From: Anoplopoma fimbria
Lineage: Eukaryota; Chordata; Actinopteri; Perciformes; Anoplopomatidae
Length of the DNA stretch: 64,000 bases
Reading direction: 5' to 3'
Assembly (NCBI RefSeq): GCF_027596085.1
Contig: NC_072459.1
Span: 22,901,728 to 22,965,727, forward strand
This document shows positions 1 to 12,985 of the stretch, one piece after another; the first letter of the stretch is position 1, and every line of letters begins with the position of its first letter. The notes below the pieces were generated by a model that ran no database searches, was not told the origin of the DNA, and was given only the letters and a program-made list of their open reading frames with translations. A program made the translations under genes and the position numbers.

Positions 1-596
1 ATGGCCGTGTTGTCCTGCGGCTGTGAATTTTGCCGTATGAATGTCAACATGTCACCGTCCAGATTTATGGGTGTTGCATAATGCTGGCATTCTGCAGAAC
101 ACATGGATCTTCACGACTGTTTGTTTTTATGATTTTTTGTTGTTATTTTGTACAGGCAAATTGTTGTTGAAGTCATTTAAATTTAAAGGCATTGGAGGAT
201 TGCTTTTTTTTACCTTCAATTCTTCTTTCCTTCTGGCGTCTCCCAGGCCTCATCACCTATTAACAGAATCCAGGGCACACATACACATACGCGTAGGCGT
301 GTGATGAACAAGGATCATGTATCGCTCGTTTTCTCAGGCTCAACTCCCAGATGTGCTGAAGAAATATGGAAGACAAAAAAGTAAAACAATTTTCATTTGG
401 CATTGCAGCGCTTGTGTTCAAGGGATGAAAACCAGAAGCATGATGCACTGTGGCTTAAGTAAAAAACATAAAAAAAGGCATAAAAAAGCATACTTGCACA
501 CCAAAACTGACCTCTTAAAGTTATAGTTGCTCTATAGGATTGTATAGTTTTGCATGATACCTTTTGGAAATGTTCTTCATGAAAAGCTGCATAGAG

Positions 597-963
597 TTAA
601 AGGAATAGTTCCACATTTTATGAGCTATGCTTTGCTTTTTTCTTGCCCGTAGAGAAGGTGAATAGCACTCTTTGCAGTGAATACTAAGCTGGAGCCATGA
701 ACTGGTCAGGGACTCTACACAAATTGCTGAGCTGGGAAGAGGGCCTGAACAGTTTATTATTTATTTTTTTGAATAATAAATAAATAAAATAATCTCACCG
801 CCAATAGGCAGATTTGTATTACCTGTGAACAGATCCAGTCTAGCTGTCCACCCCCGGTGGCAGTCTTTATGCTACGCTAAGCTAACCAGCCTTAGCTTCA
901 CATTTAGCGTACTATATCGAACTCTTCAAGGCAATGAATAAGCATTCAAAATGTTGAACTGTT
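597..963. mobile_element. MITE-like dispersed repeat with terminal inverted repeats
   Basis: The left end reads TTAAAGGAATAGTTCCACAT and the right end reads AAAATGTTGAACTGTTAA, an imperfect inverted repeat of about 20 bp. The interior has the GCTACGCTAAGCTAACCAGC stretch and AT-rich sequence. From memory this is a common non-autonomous repeat of percomorph fish. It has no coding capacity. The family name is not resolved. Confidence 0.6.
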
Positions 964-1533
964 AATTTAGATTTATTTTATTCATGCACCTAAGCAACTT
1001 GCAATCCATCTGTCCAAAAGATGTACCATTATTTTCCTACGTTCCTTACATGCAACAATGCAGTGCTAACCAGTGCATGTACGATAAAGAACACCTTCTA
1101 TCTCGGCGATGATTTAATTATTGTAGTTCCTGCTGTTACATGACTGAGCAGAAATCTATTTGGATTGCTAATCTCTCTGGCTGAATCGATGTTTAGAGGT
1201 GGATTTCAGATCTTTAGCCCTCAAATGACTCATAATGTTTATACAGTCTTATCCCCCAAGAGTGTCCTATTCTCTCCAAATAAATTTCTTCCAAGATGTT
1301 TGGTGGTGGGGATAAGTGAACGCTGTCTGCTGTCTCACCTCTTTCCCGCCATCTCGTGTAATCTGTCACTGCTGTAGCCAACCTGTTATTACAGAGAGAT
1401 CACATTTGCCTCAGAACGAGGAAAATGGCATCAGGTTGAGTTCTGCATAAGTCAGGGTTTAATCTTCAGGGAGAGAAAGGTTTCACAAGATCGCTCTACA
1501 TTCATCTGTAGCCCACGCAGATAACACACACAT

Positions 1534-1590
1534 AGGGATGACTTATTTTTGTAGGCAAACCAGGAAGTTAGCTTCGCACTGGTTCCCTTA
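1534..1590 (-). repeat. Short dispersed repeat, inverted copy of 20,111-20,165
   Basis: Read on the minus strand, this segment (AGGGAACCAGT ... AAAATAAGTCATCCCT) matches the segment at 20,111-20,165 with only a few differences. The two copies are 18.5 kb apart in opposite orientation, which points to a dispersed element fragment. Confidence 0.6.
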
Positions 1591-1982
1591 ACAGGAAATT
1601 GCAGAAAATTACAGAACATAAGTGATAAATAAGTTAAGGATACTTTAACACATTTTGTCCAGTAAGATGATCTTCACAAATGAGCACCACTTTAATGATT
1701 AATGAAGCTTTAATGCAATCAGCAGAAAACCCAACGAGGCTTTTAAGGCGTGATGACGTTTTGTAGTCTAATTAAGACCATATTTCAGGTATCTAACTAA
1801 ATCTAACTAACTGCTAAAATGTTGACTAATTGCTTTATTTTAGGACTCAATCCTGCAGAGCTCTTTAAACTTATTTAAGGATAGTCTAAATGATTTAAAT
1901 CTGTCTTCTATGCGTCAATAATTGGGGTCAACTCAGGAGACACTGCACATGTGTGTGAATTTGAGAGAGTAAGTGCGTGCCT

Positions 1983-1984
<2 letters not shown>

Positions 1985-2076
<92 letters not shown>
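1985..2076. repeat. (GT)n microsatellite, about 46 units
   Basis: A pure GT dinucleotide array of 92 bp. Open frames across it encode only Cys-Val repeats and are artefacts. Confidence 0.97.
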
Positions 2077-2079
<3 letters not shown>

Positions 2080-4691
2080 TGTTTCTGTTGCTGCGTAGCT
2101 CAGTATAATCGGCCTCTATTTCTCATAAGAGCACTATCCAACTTTTTTCGTTTTATGTGCCGTTTACTTTGGTGCCCCAACCGCTCTTCTGTGGTGCCAA
2201 CTCTAACAAACTGATCTGCAGGGCATGCGACCAGCACCCACCTACTCCTGTCAGGAATCTCACACACAAACACACACACTTACACACTTACACACCCACA
2301 CACACACACAAACATGCACTGCATCAGATTGCATTCACGAACAGACAGCACAGACAAGCGAACACAGACGGCGGCTCAGTTTATGAAAGTCAGACGAGCT
2401 CAGTATTATGAAAGCACAGCAGATTGTTTGGGGGGCAATTTCCTTGAACCGAGAGCCCCACAATGATTGTTATGCACGAACACAAACACACTGACTGAAG
2501 CAGTCTGTTCATCTATAAATAAGACTCAACTCTGCACTTTCTCTATTTTCTTTCCTTTCCTCTTTTTGCTGCATTTTTAGCAAAGTCTCTCATTCCTTTT
2601 CCCTTCAGCCTTTTTTATCATCTCATCAGCTTTACCCCTCTCTCTTCATCCCTCCATTTAATAAAAAAAAACTATCCCGTTCTCCATTTTTGTTCTGCAT
2701 CCTTTCTTCTTGGCTCTGCATCCCTGCTTATTATACCAAGCCAAAAGTCTTGGATGCTGCTTTTGGGGATTCTAAACATAAACGTTACAGCTAGACTTCA
2801 AGCTGACTGAGCTCAAGTATGTAGATGGATACAGGCTCTGTAAACTGGTCACACCAGCATTGTAGACTATATTTATTTAGGAGTCAAGTTCAATTTGGGT
2901 GAACTCAGACTTTCAAACTGCACCTTCGACCAATAGCAAGCTGTATTGACAGGCTGACATTTGAGGGAATGGGCTAGAGAGCCTAAAATGCTATTATAGC
3001 TTATCGTAAAGCTCCTCTGTCGGGGTATTAAGAACTACACAAAGGAGGACTTGTTTACAGACAGTTACCCTAACCCTCGTCCATTTTTTTATTAGATTAC
3101 AATCACGATATTTGATGGGGAAAATGTCCCTATTGTCACCACACGGGACTCACTATTGTCATGCATGCACCTTATCCAATGGGTGGTTAAGGCGGGTTGG
3201 ATCCAATGAGGTTAAAGTAGAGGTCACCATACAGAAGTATAGAAAGAAAAAAACGTATTAAAAATAATACAAAATACAATAATGTCTTTCTTTTAACCAC
3301 TGGTGACTTTTTAACTGCAATGATTATAACTGTCTTGTTGTCCTCGTATTGTATTGTATGTATTTGTTGTTGTTTTGGTGTTTTTCTTTTTTGTATGGAC
3401 CCATGTGTCTGAAATAAAGTTGAATTAATTAACTGATTTAAATCAGTTTGTCCCTGCCTATTGCCAAAATATAAAAAGTCCTTCTCCAGTGTTTAAAATA
3501 TTATACCACGTTTCTCCCCCATATTTGCATCCCGAACTATCCGTCCCTAAACCACCAGAACTTTACTTTCTGATCTGAACATTTCCATACTATCTCTGTC
3601 CCAAACCATCTGTAATTTCACTCTTTTCTGTCATATTGTCAATATTCTGCTATACAAATTCCAGCTTGTCATCCACATTTGATAGCATCTTATCTCTTTG
3701 TATGCGTATCTTCCCATCTCTTCCTGTCTCCACCATCCCCTCTGTATTTTCCCTCCCTTCCTTCTTCGCGGTTGTCAATAGCGGTCAGCATAATCACTAG
3801 TAGGAAGCCACTATAACACAACAGGCCAAGCAGCGAAACCAACACGTCGTCTGCAACTGAACGGTGACACGCAGGCAGCCAGTGCTGAGAGTGACAGTGA
3901 GCCACGGGGCCCGGCGCTTGCACCCAACAACCCCTTCAGCTTCTCTCAGACTCACATTCTCTCGGCTGTCATCTTATTTTAGGGCAGAAGTGAAAAAAAA
4001 CCTACAAGAGATGTATCCCCGAATGACCAAGACAGGACGTGTGATGACCAAGTTCTATAATCTTGAGTGCTGAGTAGCCCGTTCCCTAGAGAGGTAGAGA
4101 AGAGATCACGGACAAAAGAAGTTAAAACTCTTTGTTACAAGTTTTCATTTTCAGACACATTTCAGAACTTATTAACTTGACTTCTATTGAGTTTCGGTCT
4201 TGTGATGTTGATTTGAATGAATGAACTTTTGAGTGTTCACCAAACTCACCAAATAAAGTTTGAAAGAAACCCTTTTCTTATTAGCAAACTTCCCAGCATG
4301 CATTGTTAGAGAGTTGACTCACTCCAGAGACCATTTTTTTTCTGTAATTCGAAGAAAATATGCATGATGAGACCTACTGTGTGTACCCTAATACATATTG
4401 AGCTAACTTACAGTTGTTTCCTCAGCTACTAATGAAAACAATGCTAACCACTGTCTCTCCATATCCCGAAACACTTATAAAGTTCATGAAAACATAATTG
4501 ATTTGACTTTTGGCAAAAGCTAAGGCAGCATCATTGAAAGAATCTTCCTTTATTTTAATGTTAACACAACTTTAATTGTAAACCTCGTCAAATTTCAAAG
4601 AGCTCGATTAATCTTTTTATTTCAAAAGTAATTATTTAAGTTTAAGATATAACTCACATATTAAAGGCAACAGGGAAACGTGTGTTTTTTT

Positions 4692-4800
4692 AGCCATGCT
4701 AGTGACATGTCTACATCAACATGCTAGCATTATCATAGTACGCATGTTAGCATGCTGATGTTAGCATTTAGCTCAAGTACAGCCTCACAAAGATGTTTCA
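4692..4800. repeat. TAGCATGC-type dispersed repeat fragment
   Basis: It contains the motif series ACATGCTAGCAT, ATGTTAGCATGCTGATGTTAGC and TTTAGCTCAAGTACAGCCTC. The same series occurs at about 15,060-15,180 and 19,505-19,615, and in the fuller copy at 47,145-47,690. This is a fragment of one teleost dispersed family. Confidence 0.65.
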
Positions 4801-5585
4801 TGGCCCTGCTCTCAGTATTGTGAAGTTAAACCAGATTGTAAAGTTTTGTTGCAGATTTTTGTTTAAAAGTGTGTCTGCCCCCTTGTGGTCAAAGATAGAA
4901 GCTACATAATGCTATTGACCAGATGTTGCATAAATCATGGTCTGTGTGCCGTAAACCAAACCAATGAGAGGTTTGCACAGTGGAGGGTAACATGTCATGG
5001 TCTGCACCAACATGTATCAGTATATTATAACTAAAGCAATTATGCATAAGCTCAGGCCTTATCAGAGGAGCCTCTCTATCCTTTGCAGCTAAAGCCCACA
5101 TGATATTATTATGCAGAATATTAGACGTCCACACGCCGAGAGCACTAGCCGCAGAACCACACACTTAGCTGACTTCATGGCTGGTATGCATGGGGGGTGT
5201 GTGACGCTGAGCTGTGGGTGTGAAACCATAGTAATCCGTCCTCTCTCACCCACAGTGAGCCACTGAAAACTACTGTAGAGGTTTTCACCTGAACGATGGC
5301 CGCAACACAGCTCTGCTGAGTGAGACCCATCTGCCCCCTGCAGGAGTAAAAGAGAGATTACTCGTAACTATGTTGTTTACATCATTGACCGATATGTGCA
5401 TACATATATGTATTTGTGTGTAATTATGTAGAAGATGTGGCCCTTACCAAACCAGTGAGTTCATACTTTATGAGGCCCACTCCTTTATTTTGATTTTTGG
5501 GCCTCTCTGTTTGTCTCTCTCTCATGTTTGTGGTCTAGGAGCTGTTGCCAATGCTGTAATTTTTTACTTAAAGCTTAATTTCCTG

Positions 5586-5776
5586 TCATGTAGTCTCCCC
5601 TCCCTTCCCCTTCTCTCCTCTCCTTCTTTCCTTACCTCTACTTTACTCTCCTCTTCTCCCCTCCTCTCCCCTCCTTTCCTTTCCTTTCTCTCCTCTCCTC
5701 TCCTACCCTTATTTCCCTACCTTTCCGTAACTCTCCTCTACTCCCCTCTCTCCCCTTCTCTCCTCTCCTCCTGCCA
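5586..5776. repeat. Pyrimidine-rich (C/T) tract
   Basis: About 190 bp are almost pure C and T on the plus strand (variants of CTCCTCTCC), with few purines. It is low-complexity sequence, and the open frame across it is Ser/Leu/Pro-biased and not a gene. Confidence 0.85.
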
Positions 5777-7219
5777 AAGCAAATAAAATACCAAACATTA
5801 AAGTAAGATAGACACTTGCAAGCAATGAGAAGTCAATTTTTTTGACGTTTTGGCCTCTCCACTCTTTTTTAACACATGAATGGGCATATTCACGAGCGTG
5901 TTATGTATACTTCAGTTCCCACAATTAGTCATATGAAAGCATCTCCTCATGAATCCTCTTTTGAGACCATTCCTCAGAGTCTTTCCATGATGTCTCTGGA
6001 CTTCTATGCTATTAAGCTCAATGAGAGCCTCGCTGTGATCCTGGCTCTCTGGAGCTCTCCTGACCTCTCGCTGACTGCCTGAGAGCCTCCAGCTAGGACT
6101 AGTAATGAGATATTAGCCCTGACAGCGGTAACGTCGGGGAGGTGGAAAGTGCTATTCCCTTATCTCCTCTCCTCTTTTCTCTCCTCCTCCCTTCACTCTT
6201 GCAGGGTTCTTCTTTATTCCCCCTCTCTCTTCCTTGTGGTTCTCTCTTTCCCTCCCAACTTAATGTCTATTCTGTCTCACTGGTTTTCTGTAGGACCTCT
6301 TTCTCACAGCATCTTTCTTTGCTGCAGTGTGTCTGCACATTACAACAGTGGGTGAGGTACTAAAGCGAGACTTCCACCTCGGCTCCACATGCCTACAGCT
6401 GGGTTTTAAGTGAGGAGGAGGCTGGTAGAGTTTACTGTGGTGTGCTGGGTAACAAAATATACTCAGAGTTTATGTCTGAGCCATTTAACAAACTGTACAA
6501 ATATACAACCATATGTCCCCAGGAGCACATTGATCTCAAATCATTGCTGCTGTTTTAATAAAAAGACATAGCACAGAATGGAAGGCCTGATGTAAAAGGT
6601 TTTTGCATTAATGTTTTGTAACATCACATTTTTGGATCTATATTTTTCCAGTTTGGCTGTTTTTGGTAATTTTGCATCTCTTTCTAGCTGTTTTTTGTCT
6701 GTTTGTATTCGTTTTGTGTGTCTTTGTGGTTCTTCTGTATCTCACTTTAGTTGGTTTTAGGTCTATTTATAGCCACAAAGTGTCTCTTTTTACATAATAT
6801 TACAAAGAATTGTTAGAAACCATAAAAAAAAGACAAGGATGCAGGTTCTTAAAGCAGCATTATTCCGCTGTTCTGATTTAAATTGATTTACTACTTTTAC
6901 TGCATTTTTACATAGTGTTACAGTAGCCTTAGTTTGTTGTGCAAAAATGAACAAAAACTAATATTGGCTTCGATTAAGTTGGCACATACTCGGTATTAAA
7001 AATGCTTGGCGTGGTGTCGATGTTATTATCTCTCAGCCTCTCACAACATATAGGATCTATAATGTGCATTCTTTCGGCTTCCTGGATTTTAATGAACGCC
7101 TGAAAGCGGCAATCACTGCACGTATTGTTCCAGACTCTGTTAAGTATTAATGAGTACATTACTACACTGTGGGCTGGAAATGAGATGCTTAGCTAGCCAA
7201 GGGGCGTATCCTGCCTTGT

Positions 7220-7220
<1 letters not shown>

Positions 7221-7251
<31 letters not shown>
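7221..7251. repeat. (CA)n microsatellite
   Basis: A pure CA array of about 31 bp, followed 140 bp later by a longer GT array on the same strand. Confidence 0.95.
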
Positions 7252-7253
<2 letters not shown>

Positions 7254-7384
7254 AATAATGAAGCTGAACAGATTGGGAATTTATGAGCTGCGACCGAAGA
7301 CATAAACATAAAAATACACATTAATCCTGTTCATTAACAGTTTATCGAGTTATGCAGCAAACATAGGCGCTGTGAGCCATCCAA

Positions 7385-7388
<4 letters not shown>

Positions 7389-7474
<86 letters not shown>
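7389..7474. repeat. (GT)n microsatellite, about 43 units
   Basis: An 86-bp pure GT array followed by imperfect GT/G-rich sequence to about 7,520. Three overlapping open frames here are repeat artefacts. Confidence 0.97.
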
Positions 7475-7481
<7 letters not shown>

Positions 7482-10400
7482 GGGGGGGTATGTGTGTGTT
7501 GTGCATGTGTATTTGTGTGTGAGAGAGAAAAACAACATGCACCAAAATAGAGTGTTTTTTGAAAATAAACACTGGTTCAAATAGATGTTCCCTTTAAAAG
7601 CTCTCAGGATGTGTATGGCAGTAAAATAAGTAATTACTTAATTATTGCTTTTATTGTTAATGGTAAACAAAATGGCATTGATACATCTGTAATGAAACAA
7701 ACCCAGAACATCAGTTTACTCATTCATCTTCATATATATATATAAAGAACATATGTGGCTGCTAGAAATAAAAATAATAAAAAACCTTCATAAATAAGCT
7801 TTTCCTTTTCAGGTTTCATTCCAATGCAAAGATGAATGCTGCATTTATTAGGTCTGCAGGCAAAGAGCTAACCCAGAAAACATGTGCACAAAGTAAAAAA
7901 TGAAAGGGAGCAGAGATGCTCTGGTCTCGATGCGTGACAGCGCCGAGTGTAAAATCACATGGCATCTACTCTGAAGTCTAATTTCCCCCCGGTGTGTGCA
8001 GCCTGAGAGGGACGCCTCGGAGCACAGCTACGCTGAATAACCTTTTGCTTCCTTTTATTTCTTGTCGATTCAACCTGCTTTCTGCAATCCTTTATTGATT
8101 CTTTCATGAATTCACATTCGCATAAATCTATCCTCTATCCGTCCTGCCCTTTGGCTCCCACCTTTTCTAATTCCTTCCTTCTTCTCCTGGTTACCTCACA
8201 CTTTTTGCAGCATAGTATTGGAATGATTTGCATGCCATGCTTGAAATTTGCATGATATGCAGGTAGTGTGGAATCTAATCACAGCAAAAGCATTCACTCT
8301 CCCTACGCGTCACGCATGCCAACACACACAGAGACACACATTAAATAGGATGAACACTTTTATGTGTGTGTGCGTGGATGCTAGTGTTTATTTCTCTTTC
8401 TGGGTTGCCTCAGTTTCTATTAATTGCTAATAATCCCATTTCCATTTGCTTTCAAGCCCTTGCGAGCGTCATCCACCTCCTTCATCCTGTCCTGTGTCAT
8501 GACAACGTCAGCCTCTCAGATTTGGTGATATCCCATTAGTCTCTCCCTCGGCGCTCCAATCTAATAAGTGGCCTCCCCTTAATGCCAATGGAAGCCTTAA
8601 AGCCCGGATTACAGCCTCCCTTTTCAAATCCATTGTGCTTCACTTTAACTGTTTTTGCTGTCTTTTAAACCCTCTGTCCGTCGCTCTTCACCCACTCAGA
8701 GCAGTTGGCTCGACTACTATCACAACGTGGGCATCCCAAAGTGTGAAAGAGTGTTTCAGGAGGATGAAAAAAATAAATGAAATATGCTTCCCTTGTCAGG
8801 TCAGGTTTATTCTCAGTGGTCTCTCTTATCTCTGAACACATGCGCATGATGCAGAAGTTCCTCAGTATTATGAATAAACAGGTTTTTGTGTTTCGCAATG
8901 CAGCTACAGTCAGCTGCGCCCCCTGGGAGTGATTAATATAAATGTTAGGAATGAGGAAAACGGATTGGATTTCATTAATTTGTTATGGGGTTAAATTTGT
9001 GGGAAATTCATAGGAGGCTGGAAAGCTTTTGAGGACGACACAAATCGACCTTTACTCATTTAGTGACGCTGATGTTTCAGTCGTACAGGCTCTCCTTTCC
9101 TCCAACGAACTACCTCTCTGCTCTGTAAATTATCTCTTCACTCTGTCAGTTCATCTTCCTGGTTTGCTTCTCTCCTCACTGATACTCTTCAGCCCTCCGC
9201 AATCTCATGTTTTTGCAATTGTTTCACAGTTTGTGTGGATGGAATCTGATGAGGCTAACACATCTGCAGTGAGCTCTGTTTCTCTGTCTGCTGTTGGACT
9301 GAATTCACTTGAGTGTCCAGCGTTGTGTACTCGGTTGTACTGAGCTACCTGCTTTCCCATCAAACTTTAAATAATAGGCTTTGTGTATAACTTGTCTTGC
9401 TTCTGCCTTAATGTCCATTGAGAACAATTGATAACAGACCATTTTTAATAGTACTACACCCACTAATTTGGCATTGTGCATCTAAAACATGGTCTGACTC
9501 ATGATTAAAAAGTGAGGATAAAGATAAATGCAGCAGAAAAGAGATGTTAGGATTTTCTTTTTTGTGTACACTTCTTCTTTATCAGAACCTACGTTACCCA
9601 CAATGCAATGCGACTGCCGTAGGGTTTGTTTGAAGATTCAGGTGTGTTAAGCTAATAATGGCTAATCAAGCCTCGGACTGATGGCCCAAAGCAGAGATGA
9701 GGAGCAGCTACAGAGGTCTGATGAACTCACTTCTTTCTAATGCCAAAACCACAGAGTTATTTTCATTTTCACACTTGTAGTTCTCAACCCCCAACCGATG
9801 CTGACATAAGTGGAATGAGGACATTTATCATATTTCGTGCCGCTCTCTCAAGCGCCACAAAAGGCTTCATATAACTTTTTAGAAACGTTATAGAAATATA
9901 CAACCAACCCATTCTCACTTCCAACTCTTACATTCTGATGCTCGGTCAGTGGCCCTAAGCTTCAAACTGCGACGCTCAAAGTACTTCTTGAGTGTTAGTT
10001 TTGGATGTGGCAAGGACAGCATGTAAGTTTCCACGACATGCATAGTGTCTTTTCAAAATAAAGGTCTGTCTTCACAGGAAGTTCGGTACAGGCAACATTA
10101 CCACTTAGTTAGGTTACGGTAAGGAGCATGATTCACAGTAACTTGACTAACAACTCATGTGACTAGCTTATGACAAATGAGTCACGTGACTATGGACTGA
10201 TATGACAAAATGTCAACAAATTACATTACATTGAAGTAAGTCGGAAGCAAGAATAAAGAAAAAGTTATAACTATCCACATCCACTTCTATTTCTATGCTC
10301 TATCGTTTCAGATTCATCTAACATCAAAGTCAAGGTCACGTCTGCACCCTGCACATCCCGTGTTTCTATATTTCTTGAAATGTGTGTTATCCTCTGTGTT

Positions 10401-12779
10401 CAATTTCAGCCAATATTATTCTTTCCTTTCACCGAGATTGAAAGCAATCATCCTTCGTGTCAGACATCACATCAGTTCGGCCCATGCATAGAGGAAATCT
10501 TTACATCTTTTTGCAAACAGTCATTGTGAGGATGGATTTTGATACAATGTTTGATAAACATTGTGCCACCAGTGAGGCGCAAATATACAATGAAGAAATT
10601 CTTGGTCCGTCCTTGCTTTCATTTCTGTTTCATTTAACATCAAAGCCAAGGTCCGGGTTGAACAAATATGGTTCAGCATATACAGTGCAACATGAATCTC
10701 AATGTTTATTCTCCTGTTTTATATTCTGACTACAGGCTGTAGGATAGCCAAGTCGTCCACTGCCTCCTTCCTTTCCTTCTGCACAAGGTTTTCATACCTG
10801 CCTCAAATTAAATATGGCATATTAATAATTGCACAACCACATACGTGCTGCTGCACATGAAGCTCACAGCTCGCCTCAGTCTGTGAGGCGAGAAAATAAC
10901 AGGATTTTATGGCAGCGGGGTCCTTGCGGTGACGCTTCTGTGATAAGTTCTGCATTTCTGCAGCGTAATCGCAATTTTTAAGACTGGCGTCTGAGTTGCA
11001 GAAGAAAAGGGGGATAGTTTGGCAAAATGCCAGCTGGGCAAAAAACTCTTAATGTTCGCACAATGCATGTGTACACAGAAGAGTCAAAATTAAATATATA
11101 TTTTTTATGGGTAGGTGTGCAACAAATACCTAATGACAAGTTTCACAGACAATTCTGTCTTAACATGACACAAAATCACACAAACACAACTGTACCAGTT
11201 GAAGAAATTCTCCCTGAGATAAATAACTTTATAAATGTCTTCTATATGATTTTCACCTGACAAAAATAATGTCAAAGAAGGAATAAAAAGACAATCACTG
11301 AAAAGTATTTGAGCTCTGCAAGGAGGGAGACAGAACTTAAACAGTTCCTGAAAATGTTTTAAGAAAAGGCCTCATGACGACAATCGACATAAGCCTATGA
11401 AATGAGATTCAGGTCAATCTGCCCTTCAGAGAATTCTTCCCACTGTCCAATTAGTTCAGCACGCTGGCTTCTTAAAGTCTTACATAACGCTGACACACAA
11501 AGGGAAAATTCTCGGCATCCCTGGAAAGATACCAAAAACACAAATATATACATGCAGTAACAATGAAAAGGACAAGTCGTCCATTATTAGTGCATTAAAA
11601 ATGTGTCTTTATTTAAAGCAAACTGGTTAAATAAAGCCAAAGTTACTGAAAGCAATATGCTGACATTGTACAAGGAACACCAGCATGTTTTTCTTTACAG
11701 CTCATTCAACAGCAGAGAAAAAATACGAATGCTTTTAAAAGGGAATATAAGGTTAATGAAAAAAACATATTAATCAAATAAAAAATGAATATATTTACTG
11801 CAGGCAAATCCATGTATAAAAAAAATTGCTAGTAGCCATGAAAGTAAGAGATTTAGGCTAAAACTGAAGGGATTTTGCACTTCAAAGCTTAAAGAAGCGT
11901 GGCAGTTAGGAAATGGAAATGCATAATGTGTTTGCATGAATGGGTAAAATCATTAGTTGTATTTGAAGTGAATTTGTGTAAGCCATGCCAGGGAATTTCA
12001 ATCTAAAGTGAGAGGAGAGGCCTGTGAATGCTGACTGAGCTGGAAAGAAAATGACTTATGTAAAGTACAAAGCTGGGTTTGTTAAGATTCTAATATCTTA
12101 TATTAATGTAACAGAAACAGTCGTGATTTCTTTATGAATAATGTATGTAGCCCATCTGAAAAGCAGTTACAAAGTAGCCTAATCAAGAGATATAAAAAGA
12201 TGTGGCAGATGACACTTCAGGAAAACAACTCAAAAATATAAAATGGAATAAATAGACGATTGTTACATCAAGGCCATAACAAATGAAAAAGGACTTCACA
12301 TATGTGGTAGATCAAACAGAGTAAGAAACCTTTCAAGAATAGGTTTAAGGAAGAGATTGAAAACAGGATGATACTATAGACTCTTTGAGGGTAAATCAAG
12401 CTTTTTTGGTCAGTGTTCTGCAACTCTGAAACAGTGTTCACACAGTCAGGAGTCTCAGTGGTGTCTCATGTAAAACAGGATCTCCCAATGATGAACCCGC
12501 CTACACTGAATTCCATCCAAAATATGTTTTGGGGTAAATATGAAAAACTCTGTTACAGATGGCCCAGACACAAGAGCAAAGAGTAGCCCACGCATCTGTG
12601 TTACATGTAACTGTTTATTTAGTGAGCATGCATATGACCACAAGTAAGCTTGTGTGTCACTTACACAATAATTCCCAAACAGCTGGTAGCCTACTCATGC
12701 TGTTGCTGGGGGATAGGCCTGCATGGAATTAAAATGTACATTAATTATATAAAATAAAATTTGAGAAATTGAAATTTTG

Positions 12780-12985
12780 AAGTTGGCAAAAGTAATGGAA
12801 AAATAGTTAAAATATTTGCTTAACATAATACATACAGTTGAATTAGTTAGTTTAAAAGCTGATGAATGAACTGTTGAAATATTAGCCAAAGTAATGGATA
12901 AACAGTTGAAATAGTAAGCTCAAATTAGTTAACAGGAAAACGGTTGAATCATTTGCTAAAAGTAATGGATAAATGGATGAAAATA
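12780..12985. repeat. Degenerate minisatellite-like array
   Basis: A core resembling AAAGTAATGGATAAACAGTT recurs at about 12,784, 12,888 and 12,955. Variants of GTTGAAAT and of TTAGTTA lie between the copies. Spacing is uneven (about 75-100 bp), so it is an eroded tandem array or a repeat with internal duplication. Confidence 0.5.

Noticed and set aside
3690..3923. Minus-strand frame with a hydrophobic segment (LVSLLGLLCYSGFLLVIML)
   Set aside because: It looks membrane-like, but there are no supporting splice sites, homologue or flanking exons.
7342..7580. Open frames across the GT/CA arrays (also at 1,951, 33,518, 54,514 and 56,334)
   Set aside because: Dinucleotide repeats lack stop codons, so these are repeat artefacts.
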